DNA from: Cichorium intybus
Taxonomy: Eukaryota; Streptophyta; Magnoliopsida; Asterales; Asteraceae
Assembly (NCBI GenBank): GCA_023525715.1
Contig: CM042009.1
Span: 130,542,211-130,606,210, forward strand
Reading direction: 5' to 3'
Length of the DNA stretch: 64,000 bases
Positions 1 through 12,949 of the stretch are shown here, one piece after another. The notes beneath the pieces are model-generated. The model did no database searches, had not been told where the DNA came from, and saw only the letters and a list, made by a program, of their open reading frames with translations. Within the stretch, counting starts at the first letter, position 1. Every line of letters starts with the position of its first letter. The position numbers and the translations under genes are program-made.

Positions 1-2
1 TA

Positions 3-598
<596 letters not shown>

Positions 599-897
599 TT
601 ATATTTTTAGAGTCAAAATAAAACAGCACAAATTCCGGTCACCGCTCCGGTCACCGCTCCTGTGGCGGTGGTGTACCTCCGTGTGGAGGGAAACAGAGAC
701 GGAGGAAGAGAGAATTCGAGTGAGAGAGAGAGAGAGAAAGAGATCTCGGACACTTTGCCGGCTACCCGCCAGAGAGGTTATGCAGTAAACCACCAGCCAC
801 TCCGGTCACCACTCCGGTGGCTGTGGTGTACCTCCGTGTGGCAGGAAACAAAGACGGGAAGAGAGAGAAAGAGAGATACAAAACATAGAGAATGAGA

Positions 898-958
<61 letters not shown>

Positions 959-1140
959 CAGTGACAAAGAGATACAAAAACCGCGAGAGAGAGTCCGTCG
1001 ACGGTGGCGGTGGTTTACCCTCGGTGGTAGAAAACGGAGAACTCAAGAGTGGCGGTGGTTTACTCTCGGTGGTGTAGCTCCGTCGGCGGTGGCGGTAGTG
1101 TACGCTCCGGTGGTGATGATATTCTGGTGGTGCTGTAGAG
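599..1140. repeat. GC-rich duplicated stretch with (GA)n
   Basis: A unit containing GTGTACCTCCGTGTGG followed by AAACAGAGACGG or AAACAAAGACGG occurs near 670-705 and again near 825-857, so a block of roughly 150 bases is duplicated. A GA run of about 55 bases follows at 901-955, then degenerate GGTGGCGGTGGTTTAC copies near 1003-1075. Open frames here are low-complexity Arg/Glu or Ser/Leu runs read from the repeats. I do not recognise a gene. Confidence 0.75.
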
Positions 1141-1393
1141 CAATAATTCGTGGTGGCTGATGGAAAAATGAAAGTTTTTAGGTTTTATACTGTATATTTA
1201 GGATTTATAGGAATTGCACTTTGGGTTTTCTTATTTTAAATGGGTTATCAGAATATTTCATATTAAAAAAAGAATAATTATCTAATTATGATTTAATAAT
1301 TAGGTTATGATTTAGTTATTTATAGAAATTTTTATAGATAATAATAAGGGGGTCAAATAAGATTTTAATGAGGGTCGATTAGAATAACCCTTA

Positions 1394-1700
1394 GGCCACA
1401 CGGAGCAATGGCTCGCCAAGAGGTCGCCACCCCTCTTGGCGACTCGCCATCCCACTCCGCCCCTGATCGCCACCGGCTCGCCAGCCTCCACTTGTCAAGG
1501 GCTTGGCGAGATGCCAAGTCATGAAAAGGTTTCAAGAAATGTCAAAATGCCCCCCTGAACGGCTAGAATTTATGTTGGTTGGCAGTTCCTTGGCCATTGG
1601 CCACCACTGCCTACAAAATAGCCAACGCCTGCCAACCAGAGTCTGGCCCACAAAAACCCCTTGGCCATCCGTTGGCCATTGGCCACCACTCCCTCCAGCC
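1394..1700. mobile_element. small PIF/Harbinger-like MITE candidate
   Basis: A GC-rich 307-bp island sits in AT-rich sequence. It begins GGCCACACGGAG and its reverse complement begins GGCTGGAGGGAG, an imperfect terminal inverted repeat. TTA lies on both sides (1391-1393 and 1701-1703), the target duplication typical of PIF/Harbinger MITEs. The interior repeats GGCCATTGGCCACCACT twice and a GCCAAG/CTTGGC hairpin, with no coding capacity. A 3-bp duplication is weak evidence on its own. Confidence 0.5.
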
Positions 1701-2388
1701 TTATGAATAATATTAAGCTAAATTTAACTTTTTTCTATTTATATATAGTTTTTTTCTATTTATATATAGTTGATCTTACTTAACATCATCTTCGAACTTT
1801 ACAACCCAAAGTATCAATGATGGCGGGCGGCTATTCGTACTTTCCAATTTCCATCAAGTAATTGGTACATGTTGACTACTTTTGCGTTGACGTATTAATA
1901 GATAGTCAAATTTTAAAAAAGTGTTTCATACGGGTCAGCATTTCTTGATCATATTATTTGCTTGCTTGTATTTTGGCTCTAAAAATTGACCATTTATAAT
2001 AATTAGTTAGATTATAGTTTAACATAACATAACATAATTATAAAAAAAAAAAAAAAAGAATAGCTATCAACTAATTAGTAAATGTTTCTGTTTAGTTATT
2101 TAAGATGTTTTGACCATTTTCTATCAATATGTCATATTACTGGCAACGGAAAAAGGATTTAATCGATGCACTCCTTTTTAAAGTAATACATTTATATAGT
2201 CGTAATATGATTCATAGCTAAATATGATCATAATACGATTCACAAGTAGTCTTATTAATCATTATTAATTACCGTGGAAACAATAGTGTAAATTATATCT
2301 TATTATCACAAAAAATGCAGAATCCGAGAAAGAAAGTCAAAACTTCAACAACATGAAAACAAAATAAATTTACAAATAATTCAAATAT

Positions 2389-2967
2389 TTAGTAATGGAA
2401 AACATAAAGATTAAACTCCACGACAGCATCACCATTGTTCATGTTAAAAGTATGAGTCCTCGCTTCTGCATATCCACGTGCAAACCGGAAAAGCCCACTT
2501 CCTCCGATGACCGGCATCTCTCTCAACGATGACATCACAGTATTCCGACCAACTATACTCAAGGTGCTACCATTATACTTTCCTTCTACAAATACGTAGT
2601 TCATAACCATCAACAACCCCATTTCGTTTAAGCTTGCCGATGTATATATCCCTTGTGCTCTTCCCACCAACCTGGAGGTCCGTTCAGGGCCGATGGTCAA
2701 TGGGTTGTCGATCATGGTGATGTCACCAAAACCTGTGGAGGCAGTGCGGTTGGTCCTGGTGGCTTCAACGATCCTGATGGCGGTGGCGTTTGGGCCACTA
2801 ACTATGTCATGGAAGTAGAAACGAAAATGGCTCAGTTTCTCTTTTCTCAAACCTAAAGATCGACGTGACAGGTTTCTTGAAAATTCTTGGGATTCGGCTG
2901 TAAGAAAAAAGGATACTAGAAGAACAGTTAGAATGATAGAAAGAGTTTTCGATAATGATGTAGCCAT
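2389..2967 (-). CDS. dirigent protein, DIR22-like (copy 1)
   Basis: The 192-residue, intron-less product is full length for a dirigent protein. Dirigent proteins guide stereoselective coupling or cyclisation in lignan, lignin and pterocarpoid pathways in the apoplast. Residues 1-26 form a signal peptide (hydrophobic core ILTVLLVSFFLT). The dirigent beta-barrel runs from about residue 45 to the end, with FYFHDIVSG (Asp54 at a position linked to catalysis in the family), GFGDITMIDNPLT, LVGRAQGIY and GGSGLFRFARGY. N-glycosylation sequons occur at Asn32, 60, 73 and 132, usual for secreted members. The start codon is the first ATG after a TATA box about 60 bases upstream. It differs from copy 2 at 17 of 192 residues, ten of them within the first 35. 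The family is certain; the substrate is not predictable from sequence. Confidence 0.95.
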   Translation of the reverse strand: MATSLSKTLSIILTVLLVSFFLTAESQEFSRNLSRRSLGLRKEKLSHFRFYFHDIVSGPNATAIRIVEATRTNRTASTGFGDITMIDNPLTIGPERTSRLVGRAQGIYTSASLNEMGLLMVMNYVFVEGKYNGSTLSIVGRNTVMSSLREMPVIGGSGLFRFARGYAEARTHTFNMNNGDAVVEFNLYVFHY

Positions 2968-3026
2968 TGTTTGAGAGATGAGAAAGAATGGGAAGAGTTG
3001 CTTGGTTATGCTTGGTGAGGTTCACG

Positions 3027-3035
3027 CTTATATAG
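3027..3035 (-). promoter_or_regulatory. TATA box of dirigent copy 1
   Basis: CTATATAAG on the minus strand lies about 60 bases upstream of the ATG. It is conserved at the same relative place in copy 2, within a flank that is otherwise more diverged. Confidence 0.75.
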
Positions 3036-3155
3036 AATGGGAAAAGTTTCCGGATACTTTTTTGGGTCTAAAATCAACTTTGGAAAATCTTCCATTCAAT
3101 ATTTCCGCGTTTATGGGTATAGAATAATTTGTCTTTAATTTATTTTTTATTAATG

Positions 3156-5840
3156 ACTTTTGTCGTGGATGATGCTTGGAAAGCATGCAAGTAGACTAGT
3201 TATTAACTTATTATATAATTATTTAGATGATTTTTTTTTCCTTTATTTCATCTTAAATTCGATGAACTTAGATTGCTATATAAATCTGTTTTTGTTCTGA
3301 GTGCTGTATTTCTACAAAATGCTTCAGAGGAAACAAGCATTTTGACGAAAAAAGTTTCTCAGAAAAACACTTCCGAGGGAATTCCAACAAAATTCCCGAG
3401 CATTTCCAAAAAGCATTATTTTGTCGGAAATACTAAGGGTGTGTTTGGTTGCAGAAAACTGTTTTCAGTTTTCTAAAAAACTTTTCCGGAAAATGAAGTG
3501 GAGTTTTCAATTTCATTTTCAGTAGAAAACGCGTTTGGTTAAACTAATTGAGTTTTCATTTTCCGTTTTAGAACATTAGAAAACGCGTTTCAGAAAATTA
3601 GAAAACTGTGGAAACAATACTCCATTCTAGCTAATAGACATCTTAGACCCTCTGCTCCCCCTCCTCCCTCTCTCTATCTTTCTACTAGAAATGTATATAT
3701 AAACATGATGGTTGTAAATATACTAAAAAGCATGGCTTAAAAAGGAGGGAGATGAATGGATTTGCATCTTGCATAAGCTGTAAAAACTGGTGCTTATGGG
3801 GAATTACACGAACATCATCATCATACATGAAGATGATGAATAATAATCCATTCTAGCTAATAGACATCTTAGACCAGTTTTGTCATCAATGTGAAACTAC
3901 TAAAAAAACCCTTCTTTCAATGCATTGATGAATCAAGCTCGAGAAGAATACAACTTCACTACTGATGTTGACCAAAATATTGACCACTAGAATTAGCATC
4001 AATGGACTTCACAAACAAGTAATACCTCATTCATGAAACCATGATGTAAACCTCCATCAAAACCTTTAACCCCAAGGAACCATGATTGAATATTGTATGA
4101 GCTTTAACCTAATGAAGATCTTTAATAGGGAATATCGATCTTCAATCGCTAAAAAGATTTTGTGATCACCTTTTTTCATAGAGTTGTATGTGAAGGGTGG
4201 CTCTGGTAATTGTCTAAGTACTCACATAATCATGATTGATGTAAACATGATTTAAGTGGAGGGCTATTTACAACAATTAATGTTGCATCAACTCGTTTGC
4301 AGCTAGAAAGACGAGTAATTGGGACTTCTTTCAAGATCTATGTGGTTAACCTAGCATGGTGGATGGATATGGTCGTTTAGCTTCTTTAAATTGCTTATAT
4401 TTGTTTTGTGTCAACCTTATGTATCTTAATGGATATCTATATAGTTGGATGATGATGATTATGAGAACCAAATTATTATTCAACCTTTCCTCGTGAAGGG
4501 GTGTTTGCACTTATTAAGGTTTCAATAATGTTAAAATTAGGTATCTATAAAGAGAGATTAGGTTTAGTTATTTCTCGATTGCTAGTGAAAATCGAACTGA
4601 AGCGTAGATGTTGGTTTTTTCAAAAACGCAAACCCAATCCGTCGGTTTTTCGGTTTCAGTTTTGTCTGTTTTTCGGTTTTCCGGTTTGCTTTTGCCCATC
4701 CCTAGGGTAGGAAGTGGTTGAGGTGTTCGATTTCTTATTTTTGTATTATTAAAGATTATAAATACATATAAAAATAGAAAAACAAAATTAGAAAGCGTAA
4801 GGTAGTCTTTTTATATGGACCACACACGTGCACTACAAATTTTTCGAAACCATAGGGACATGATCTATCAAATTTTCAAAAATTGGACTAAATTTGTGAT
4901 TCCGATCAAACCACATAGATCATTTCTATAATTTACTCTAATAATTATAAGCTAAAAACTCAATGCTAATACCAAAGGGTGTCCCCTCCTCCCCCTTACT
5001 TTTTGATTGTCACCTAGCTTAAGTGCACGTAATTTTTCTCTCACTCTTCCCCCACTCCTAACTTAGGAAATGGTCACCCCCCACTTACCCATCTTTTTCT
5101 ATATAAATATAACAAAAAAAGAAATATTTCATTAGTTAAAGTAATTAATTAAAATGACAAAATTAAAATTGATTTCAAACTTAACTTAAAATTAATTAAA
5201 ACTAGCCTAATTGCTATATTTGTCCTTATATTCATTTTTACCCTTAAAATCAATTTAGGTTCTTCTCCCGAAATATCATCAATGGGCCGCATAAAAAATT
5301 CCATGTCTTTGATTCCTTCTTTTACTTCACGAGTTTTTAGCTTTTCATTGTGACGTTTGATATTCTTCACGTATTTTTTTTCTTAGCTAATTTCTCTTTC
5401 TTGAACTCAATACGTATGCCAAAATTCAAATTGTATTGTGGGAACTCCATTGCCAAGTATTGCATTTCCTCACTTTTATTGAGTCTCAATCCACTAGACG
5501 AAGACACTTTCTAGAACAACCATTAATTTGACTTTCTTTATAAGATTTGACATAGTTAAAAAGATTTCAAAGTAAAAATGTGTTGCAAAAGCAAGGTCTC
5601 AAAGCCAAATCACCACAAGAATTATGTCATAAAGTTTATATATCACAATTAAAAATCTAAACGATTTCCTCTTATTTCACAAAAACCATTATTCTTTTAG
5701 AAATACAAGTTGCGGAAAGTTTGGTGCCAAATGGTGAGTCCCTTAAATCTTTAAGTTTGTCAAGTCCAAAGAGGGCGTCATAATGAATCAAGAACAAAAC
5801 TTTAAATAAACCAAATACATCCGGAAATGCTTAAGTACAT
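3156..5840. other. intergenic, repeat debris only
   Basis: No supportable gene. A segment starting near 3434 with GGGTGTGTTTGGTTGC resembles one end of hAT-type MITEs, but I find no matching right end. The phrase CCATTCTAGCTAATAGACAT occurs near 3621 and again near 3848, a short direct repeat. A run ending TTTTGCCCATCCCTAG near 4704 looks like one terminus of another MITE. The 73-codon frame at 5149-5370 (-) has no recognisable motif. Confidence 0.5.
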
Positions 5841-7635
5841 TGTAAGACCCTAATCTCGAGAAGTCAAGATTCGAGTTTTTAAGAGTCAGAGTTCACGGAA
5901 CAAAGGAAACAAAAAACAAGGATGTTAGCGATGCTAATGTTGCTTTACGATGATATTCTGCTTTTTAGCGACACTATCTTGCCAGCCTGTGGGTGGGTTT
6001 GCACGATCAGTGTTAACGACGCTAAGCTTAGGGTTAGCGGCGCCTAACTTCTGATTTTGGGCCAAAACCCTAGATTTCCATGCTTGTGTCGTATTTAAGG
6101 TGTTATAAACCTAGGGCAGCCATATTTTGGTGTTTTCAGCCCCCAAAATGTCATTTTGCTCTCTTTAGACTTCTTGGTTGAGTTTTTGGTGTTTCTAGCC
6201 TCCTTGGAAGGATTTTTAAAGCCTTGTTGATGCTAGAAGGAAGGTGGTGATGCTACAAGTTGTTTCTCTTGAGTGAAGCTTCAAATATCTGCATTTTTCT
6301 GGACTATTGTGAGTCAAGTTCTTACCTTTATGCTTTTATCGTTCTTCTTATTATTTAAGTGGGTTCTTGTGGATTTAATTGATGTAATGGTCCCTTTTAG
6401 TGATTGTGTATGTTTGAGAAGGATAAGGTCAGGAACTTTATGCCTTAAATCCATGATTTAGAACCCTTGGGATGGTTTAGAGAGTAAGCTAAACTCTCTT
6501 TGGTGATTTTGGTTAGTTTGGACCATGTTGGACTTAGATCTTGTTCTTCAGTTTGTATGTTGGTGTTAGAATGTTAAAGTTAGGGTTTTTATGGACTTAG
6601 GGACTGTTTGGAAGGTTCCTGGAAGGATGAAAACCTTGGCTGAATGGATTAAGAACTTAATGGACTTTTGGAAGTGTTCATAGTTAGCGACGCTAACTTG
6701 GGGACTTAGCGGCACTAACTGTGCTTGTTGACTTTTGTTGACTTTAACCTTTGACCGTTGACTTTTTGATCAGTTTGACTTTTGGTCAAACTTGAGGGTT
6801 TGGGGTACCGGTCTTAGAGATTTATCTTGTTTGGGGTTTCGGAAGTTCTAAGTGGAGTTTATCCTTGTTAGGAAGTTTGCATTGTCGGATCTGAAGACGC
6901 GCGTGTGGAGTGGTACTTGGCTTTGCGGATCAGGTGAGTCTTCTCACTATACTATAGGTGAAGTTACATGCGTAGGTAACTTAATTACTGTGTGTAGTAA
7001 CGTATGGTAGCTAGGCATGCCTGAGGTTATTTGACTGTTGAGCTGATGATAGAAACCCGATGGGTTAGGTTGTATGCTTAGGTTATTGTGCTTATATGTG
7101 ACAGTCGTTGGATTCGTTCCAATGACTGAAGAATGAGTTGATCGATCTGGGGGTTGCTGCATGACAAAGGACGGTGCATGACCGGTCGTACCTGGGCACC
7201 CGAAGATTAAAGAATGAGTTGATTCCGTGACAGACGGAATGGGGCAAGCTCGTGAATTCTTAGCTGAGGCGGATCGGGGCAAGCTCGAGAGCCAGGTTGT
7301 TTAGGGCAAGCTCAGAGACCTTTTGATGATTGTATGTTATGGAATGGATCATGTGGTATTCTAGGGAACTCACTAAGCTTTGTGCTTACTCTTTCACCAT
7401 AACTATTTTTTAGGTATTTGTTGGCTTGAGCTTGGAACACGGCGCGACTGTACCGCATCTAAGGTTTTGATAATTAAGTCTTCTGCTGGATAATGTTTGT
7501 AAATTTTTTTGATAAATACGATTTCTAATATTTGAATAACAAGTTTTAATTTGGGTGGTTTTATTTGGTAACTCGTTTTATGTATTTGAACCGTTTTTAA
7601 ACGAAAATTTTTATTACTGGATCTGGGACGTTACA
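5841..7635 (+). mobile_element. 5' LTR of a decayed Ty3/gypsy element
   Basis: The block begins TGTAAGACCC, ends GGGACGTTACA and is followed within four bases by an initiator-Met primer-binding site, so its right edge is firm. The left edge is the first TG that gives a plausible start. The 3' partner LTR is not in the window. The interior holds several TTAGCGACGCTAA-type palindromes (about 5924-6052 and 6683-6720). The end resembles that of the Tekay-like element at 20887, suggesting a related chromovirus. Confidence 0.8.
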
Positions 7636-7638
7636 AGT

Positions 7639-7650
7639 TGGTATCAGAGC
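7639..7650 (+). other. primer-binding site (tRNA-iMet)
   Basis: TGGTATCAGAGC is complementary to the 3' end of plant initiator methionine tRNA and lies just after the LTR end. Confidence 0.85.
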
Positions 7651-7739
7651 CTTGGTTTAAGTGATTTGGATGAACAAGAATGTGATTCCGAGGATTTGGA
7701 TGAACAGGACCGGGATTCCAAACTCAAACTGGGGATTTG

Positions 7740-9848
7740 ACGATTTTCCAAAACGATTTTTAAAATAAAAACTATTTTTAAATAACATTTCTAAGTAGTT
7801 AGGTATAGTAACATGTTGAAGATTCCTTTGCAATCAAGTGTGTTGGTGTTATACGGGAGACCTGAGGGACCTAAGGAGACTATATACGAGGAAATCAAGT
7901 GTGTTGGTGTTATACGGGTGTTGTAACCTGTTCTTGCCGAATTTCAGAATAGGGAAGGGTGGTCTAAGAGGAAATGATTCGGGACTCGAGTCGAGTTTGC
8001 GAGGCTGGGTTGGTTTTGTGATGAGTGATGAGAATGTTCAGGATTTGGTCACCGCGGAGGCAACTAGGGCTGTATTTGAGTTGTTTCCTTCGGTGATTGA
8101 TTCGGTTAGGACGGATATGCTAGTGTTGTTTGTAAAACGGCTCGCCACGAAATAGGAGGCGATGATGGCTAGGTGCCAGGTTTTTATGAGGAAGGAGATC
8201 CGCGGGTTTGTGACCGCTGCTCGATGTAAGACTCTTGTTGAGATGGAGTCCGCCGCAACGTCGAGCGAGATTGAGCTCGCTGCGCAGCTGGGTCAGAAGA
8301 GGCAGAATCGGGATTTGGGTAAGTCGTCGGCAAAAAAGGTGTGGGCTACAGTTTCATGTAGAGTGGAGGACCCTTACCGTTGGGATAGTTAGCTGGATGT
8401 GAGATTTTGTGTTTCATGCGATCAGATTGACCATGTCAGGGAGTGTTGTCTGGGATTATCAAGGGATGCTGGTTGGGATACAAGTTTTGTTGCCCCGAAG
8501 TGTGAGGGTGTTCGTCAGGTGAAGATGGAGGACCCAAAATTGGAAGGCGGGCCTTAGCAGCTGGATGTAGAGGTAGAACCTCGTTGGTTGTTGTCGGTAT
8601 GTTTTCGCGGTTTTGCTTTTGTCGTTTTTCTGATTGGTTGCCTCTCTTTTGTTGCATTGAATGCGGGTGGTTAGTTCGAGTTCATCTACGAGTGGGACTG
8701 CGTAGGCATCTTGTTGTCGGTGGTTTTTCCAGTGGTTAAAGGGTGGAGTGCCTGTGGAACGGCAGTGGCTGCTCGGTCAGCTGTTTGTGGGTCTAAACCC
8801 AAAGTAGGGGAGAACCGTTGGGTTAAAAGATTAAGAATGGTGGTTGTGTGTTTTCGTTGGGTTGCGAGCATTTTGTTGAGGATCTTCGGTTTGCTAGATC
8901 GTCAGGCTTAGACTTTGTTGTCTGCATTGTGATACAGAGGGGTTGGTGGAGGCAGTTTATGACGTTAAGATAAGGATGTTCTCTATGCGGTCGCGAGTTT
9001 CAGATATTTAGGGCGGAGCCGGTAGAAGTACGTTCAGGTCGGGTGTGGTACGGAATTTTGACCGGGTGTCACGTTTCCGTACGCAGCAAAAGGGAGTATG
9101 TGCTTGTTGTTTTCGTTCAAGGGTTATTGAGGTTTAACGTCTAATGGTCCTAAGGGTGAGTCGGATTCCACGTGGCCGCTGGTGGATGATCGTTGGGTGT
9201 AGGATTTGTAGATGAGATCGAGTGTCAGTGGCAAGGTTTAGAAGTTGTTATGTGGAGTAAGTTGTTAAGTCGGTCGGAGTTCGTTGAGCTTTCGTTATCG
9301 TAGATGTTCCGTTCGAGGTAACAGCGTTCATGGTCAGTCTGATGTTTTCTTCGATTGTTGCGTTCGAGGTAGTTGACTTAACGTTTCGTTTGTTAGGTTG
9401 CTGGTTAAGTGTACTTGTGCGCGTTTGGGTCAATTGGAATTGCCTGGAGTTGTGACTGGGTTTGTGTTAACATCGTGGTGTCATCGAGAGATTGATGGTC
9501 TTGGTGTTAGTCTTGGAAGTGGATATTCGTTAAGAGGTAGGTTTCTGGTGGAGTTGGGTTTGTCGTTGGATTTCCGTTTAGCTTGATTGGGTAAATAGCG
9601 TGGGAAATCGTCGGTAAGTTCTTCTAAGCTTATTATGGTCAAAGTTGTGTTATGTGTTTGAGTCGAGTCGAGTAGCGCCTGCAGTAGGGTAACCACGGAG
9701 GTGTGAGCAAAGAGATGGTTATCAGTGTCCTCGTTCGTTTGGCAGTAAGAGCACCTCGGTTCTTCAGCATTGGGAATGCTAGGCTCGGGTATTCGATTTC
9801 CTTTCGGAGGATGAATCGGTTGTCTAAGAAGCACTAGGTATTAGTGGA
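7740..9848 (+). pseudogene. degenerate gypsy gag/internal region, left part
   Basis: Only scattered relics remain of a gag reading frame. Around 8020-8150 the frame resembles the start of plant gypsy Gag proteins (VTAEATRAVFELFPSVI). At about 8405-8447 a CCHC zinc knuckle can be read (CVSCDQIDHVRECC, spacing C-X2-C-X4-H-X4-C). Stops and frameshifts break it throughout, and beyond 8500 I recognise no domain. The element is cut at 9853 by the insertion of the 9854-17588 element and resumes after 17588. Confidence 0.55.
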
Positions 9849-9853
9849 GGCTC

Positions 9854-10743
<890 letters not shown>

Positions 10744-10744
10744 G

Positions 10745-10756
10745 TGGTATCAGAGC
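10745..10756 (+). other. primer-binding site (tRNA-iMet)
   Basis: TGGTATCAGAGC starts one base after the LTR end. Confidence 0.92.
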
Positions 10757-12090
10757 ATTTGTCTGTTTTCTTATTTTATTCCTGTAATAGTTTTTCCTAA
10801 TTTTTAGGGTTTATTGTTTCTAAACCATAATTGAGGCCGATTATTTTTAGGGTTAGGGTTTTTCGAAACCCTCTCCCCTTCCCCTTATGTTTTTCGAAAA
10901 TAATGATTAGGGTTTAGAAGGCTTTCTATTTTTGGTAACTTTAATTGTTTAAATAGATAAAACCTTAAACAAATTATCTTAAAAAATCGAAAATTAGGGG
11001 ATAAAGATAGGTTTAAATTAATTTGATTATTTTGTGATACCTATCTTGGAATTAATTAATTTAATTAATTGTTTAATTAAAAGATAATTAAAAGGATTTT
11101 AATTAATTCGATTTAATAGTTTTAAATTCCGAAAATTAAGAGATAAATCTAGAAATATTTTAAAAGTCTAAGATATCTAAATTTAATTAATTGTTTAATT
11201 AAAAAATAAATTGAAGGTTTAATTTAATTTTAAATTTAATGGTTTAAATCGACAATAAATTAAAAGATAAACCAGAAACAATTTTTTAAAGGTTTAAAAA
11301 ATTACATCTTATATATATTATAATTAGGAAGTTATTATTATATGTATAAGATTAAAATGGTTAGTCAAATCATTAGTAGGCCCTCATTCACGAAGCTGAT
11401 CTATAAAGTGGGTATAAGGAGAGTGCCTATAAGATGGCGGTCTAATGGGTGAACACTCTCGCCCACCGCTCGCCTAATCAGTGGAGGGTCGTTAGCCGAA
11501 CGGGTTTGATAGGACCGCCTAATCTCATTAAAAGTATAATGATATTATTCAAAGTACTGGAACAGCTTAATAAAACCCAAATCTAGTTACTTTAGGAAAA
11601 ATGTGAATTGGTGCTAATCCATGAAATTGCACATTGCACTTTATGAAACATTGGTGGAGCGTGTGTGGTTTACTGGCACGCCAATAGGGGTTCATAAAGA
11701 GTTGCAATGGGTTTCCCGGGTATTATCATTGTTGATGGAGCGTGTGTGGTTTACCGGCACATCAATTAGAGATGACAATTAACCCGAGAGTACCAAGCTA
11801 ATTTGCATGGTTATTCACATCCAATTTGTGATCCTCGGCATCCCAGTCACAAACAGTGGGGCACATCCGAGATTAAACATGCCATTGAAAAGGTTAATGA
11901 ATCTCAACAGATCTAGGAGTTTCATAAGATGAAATTGATAAGTGTTTTTCTACCTTAATGATCATTATGTTGTGATTACGACATCCCTCTTCACACCATA
12001 GTTGGGGTATTTTGGATCCTAGCCTTATTAAATAACATATTGGGTAATTATTTAAGAGGATCAATTAAACTAATAGATTCTGTTTTTTTA

Positions 12091-12948
12091 TAGATGTCAA
12101 GTGTCAATTCTCCTCCTTCTCCTCCTTCACCCATTTCTGAAAGCATAAGAATGCACCTGCCGAGTATCCGATCCCGGTCCCACCGGAACAAGTCATCATA
12201 AAAGGTTCTTATGATAAGCATAACCTCTTAGTTGATGAATCCGAATAGATTCGTGACCTCATGATATTAACCATTGACCCCGAGTTCCGCAAGGATTTTG
12301 AATCCTTGGGGCCATATGAGTTAATGCAACTGGTTGAGGAAAAGTTCCAAAAAACCAGTTGAAGAGGAACGAGCTAGGATCTTCAAAAGACTTGCAGAGT
12401 GCAAGCTAAAAGCAGGAAGTAGCGTCAATTCGCATGTTCTTCAGATTGAAGCGTACATAGGCGAATTGTACAAACTTGGTTATTCCATGAGTCAGGAAAA
12501 GAGTGTTAACATTCTACTCGCTTCGCTGACTAATGAGTACGATCTGTTCATTCAGACGTATAGGAAGGAAGACTAGAAAAAGACCCTCATGGAAATGCGT
12601 CCACTATTGACTTTATATGAGTCACTCTTGGACAGGCATAGCTCCAATGGCTCAACTACTTCTGGATTAAGCCCATTGAAGAGACGTAACAAAAAATGGT
12701 CGAGATCACCCGGACATGTCTCAAACTGGGAATCCACTAAATCGGATATAGTCATGGAAAGATTGGAAGACGCTCCAACTCTTTTGAAAGCTCAGGTATA
12801 TCTAAAAACCTCAAAACTCCTGTTCCAAGATTTCTTGATACATAATGTGATAGTCGCATTTTGGTTTGTATGCAGGGAATCAAGAACGCACGGGACTCTG
12901 GTGCATAGGAGCACATTTGGATTTGATCTCCAGCTCGTGCAGTTTTGA
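12091..12948 (+). pseudogene. broken copia gag with protease-like end
   Basis: An ATG at 12091 opens with Ser/Pro-rich residues. The frame then shifts, and copia Gag-like sequence follows: VPPEQVIIKGSYD, an in-frame TAG near 12247, DPEFRKDFESLGPYELMQL, a second shift near 12350, then VEEERARIFKRLAECKL and SHVLQIEAYIGELYKLGYSM typical of the UBN2 part of copia Gag. A TAG at 12574 ends this. The next frame (12589-12948) is Arg/Ser-rich, and near its end a weak CMQGIKNAR match to the region around copia proteases appears in another frame. No zinc knuckle is preserved. At least two frameshifts and two stops mean it is not functional as read. Confidence 0.7.
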
Positions 12949-12949
12949 A

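Larger units (their letters stand above)
1740..3155. repeat. left arm of inverted dirigent duplication
   Basis: Read in reverse complement, this block matches dirigent gene 2 and its flanks at about 46655-47968 and 53068-53390. Shared stretches outside the coding region include CAACGCAAAAGTAGTC, GATGGAAATTGGAAAGT, the TATA region and CTCACCAAGCATAAC in the leader. The right arm is interrupted by a copia element; this arm is not. Between 1746 and 2388 I see only this homologous 3' flank. Confidence 0.85.

Noticed and set aside
3434..3650. hAT-type MITE suggested by GGGTGTGTTTGG
   Set aside because: Only one plausible end; no inverted partner or 8-bp duplication found.
11380..11540. Possible tRNA or small RNA gene in a GC-richer leader (CGCCCACCGCTCGCC)
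   Set aside because: No cloverleaf or Pol III boxes could be placed; it is the leader of the 9854 element.
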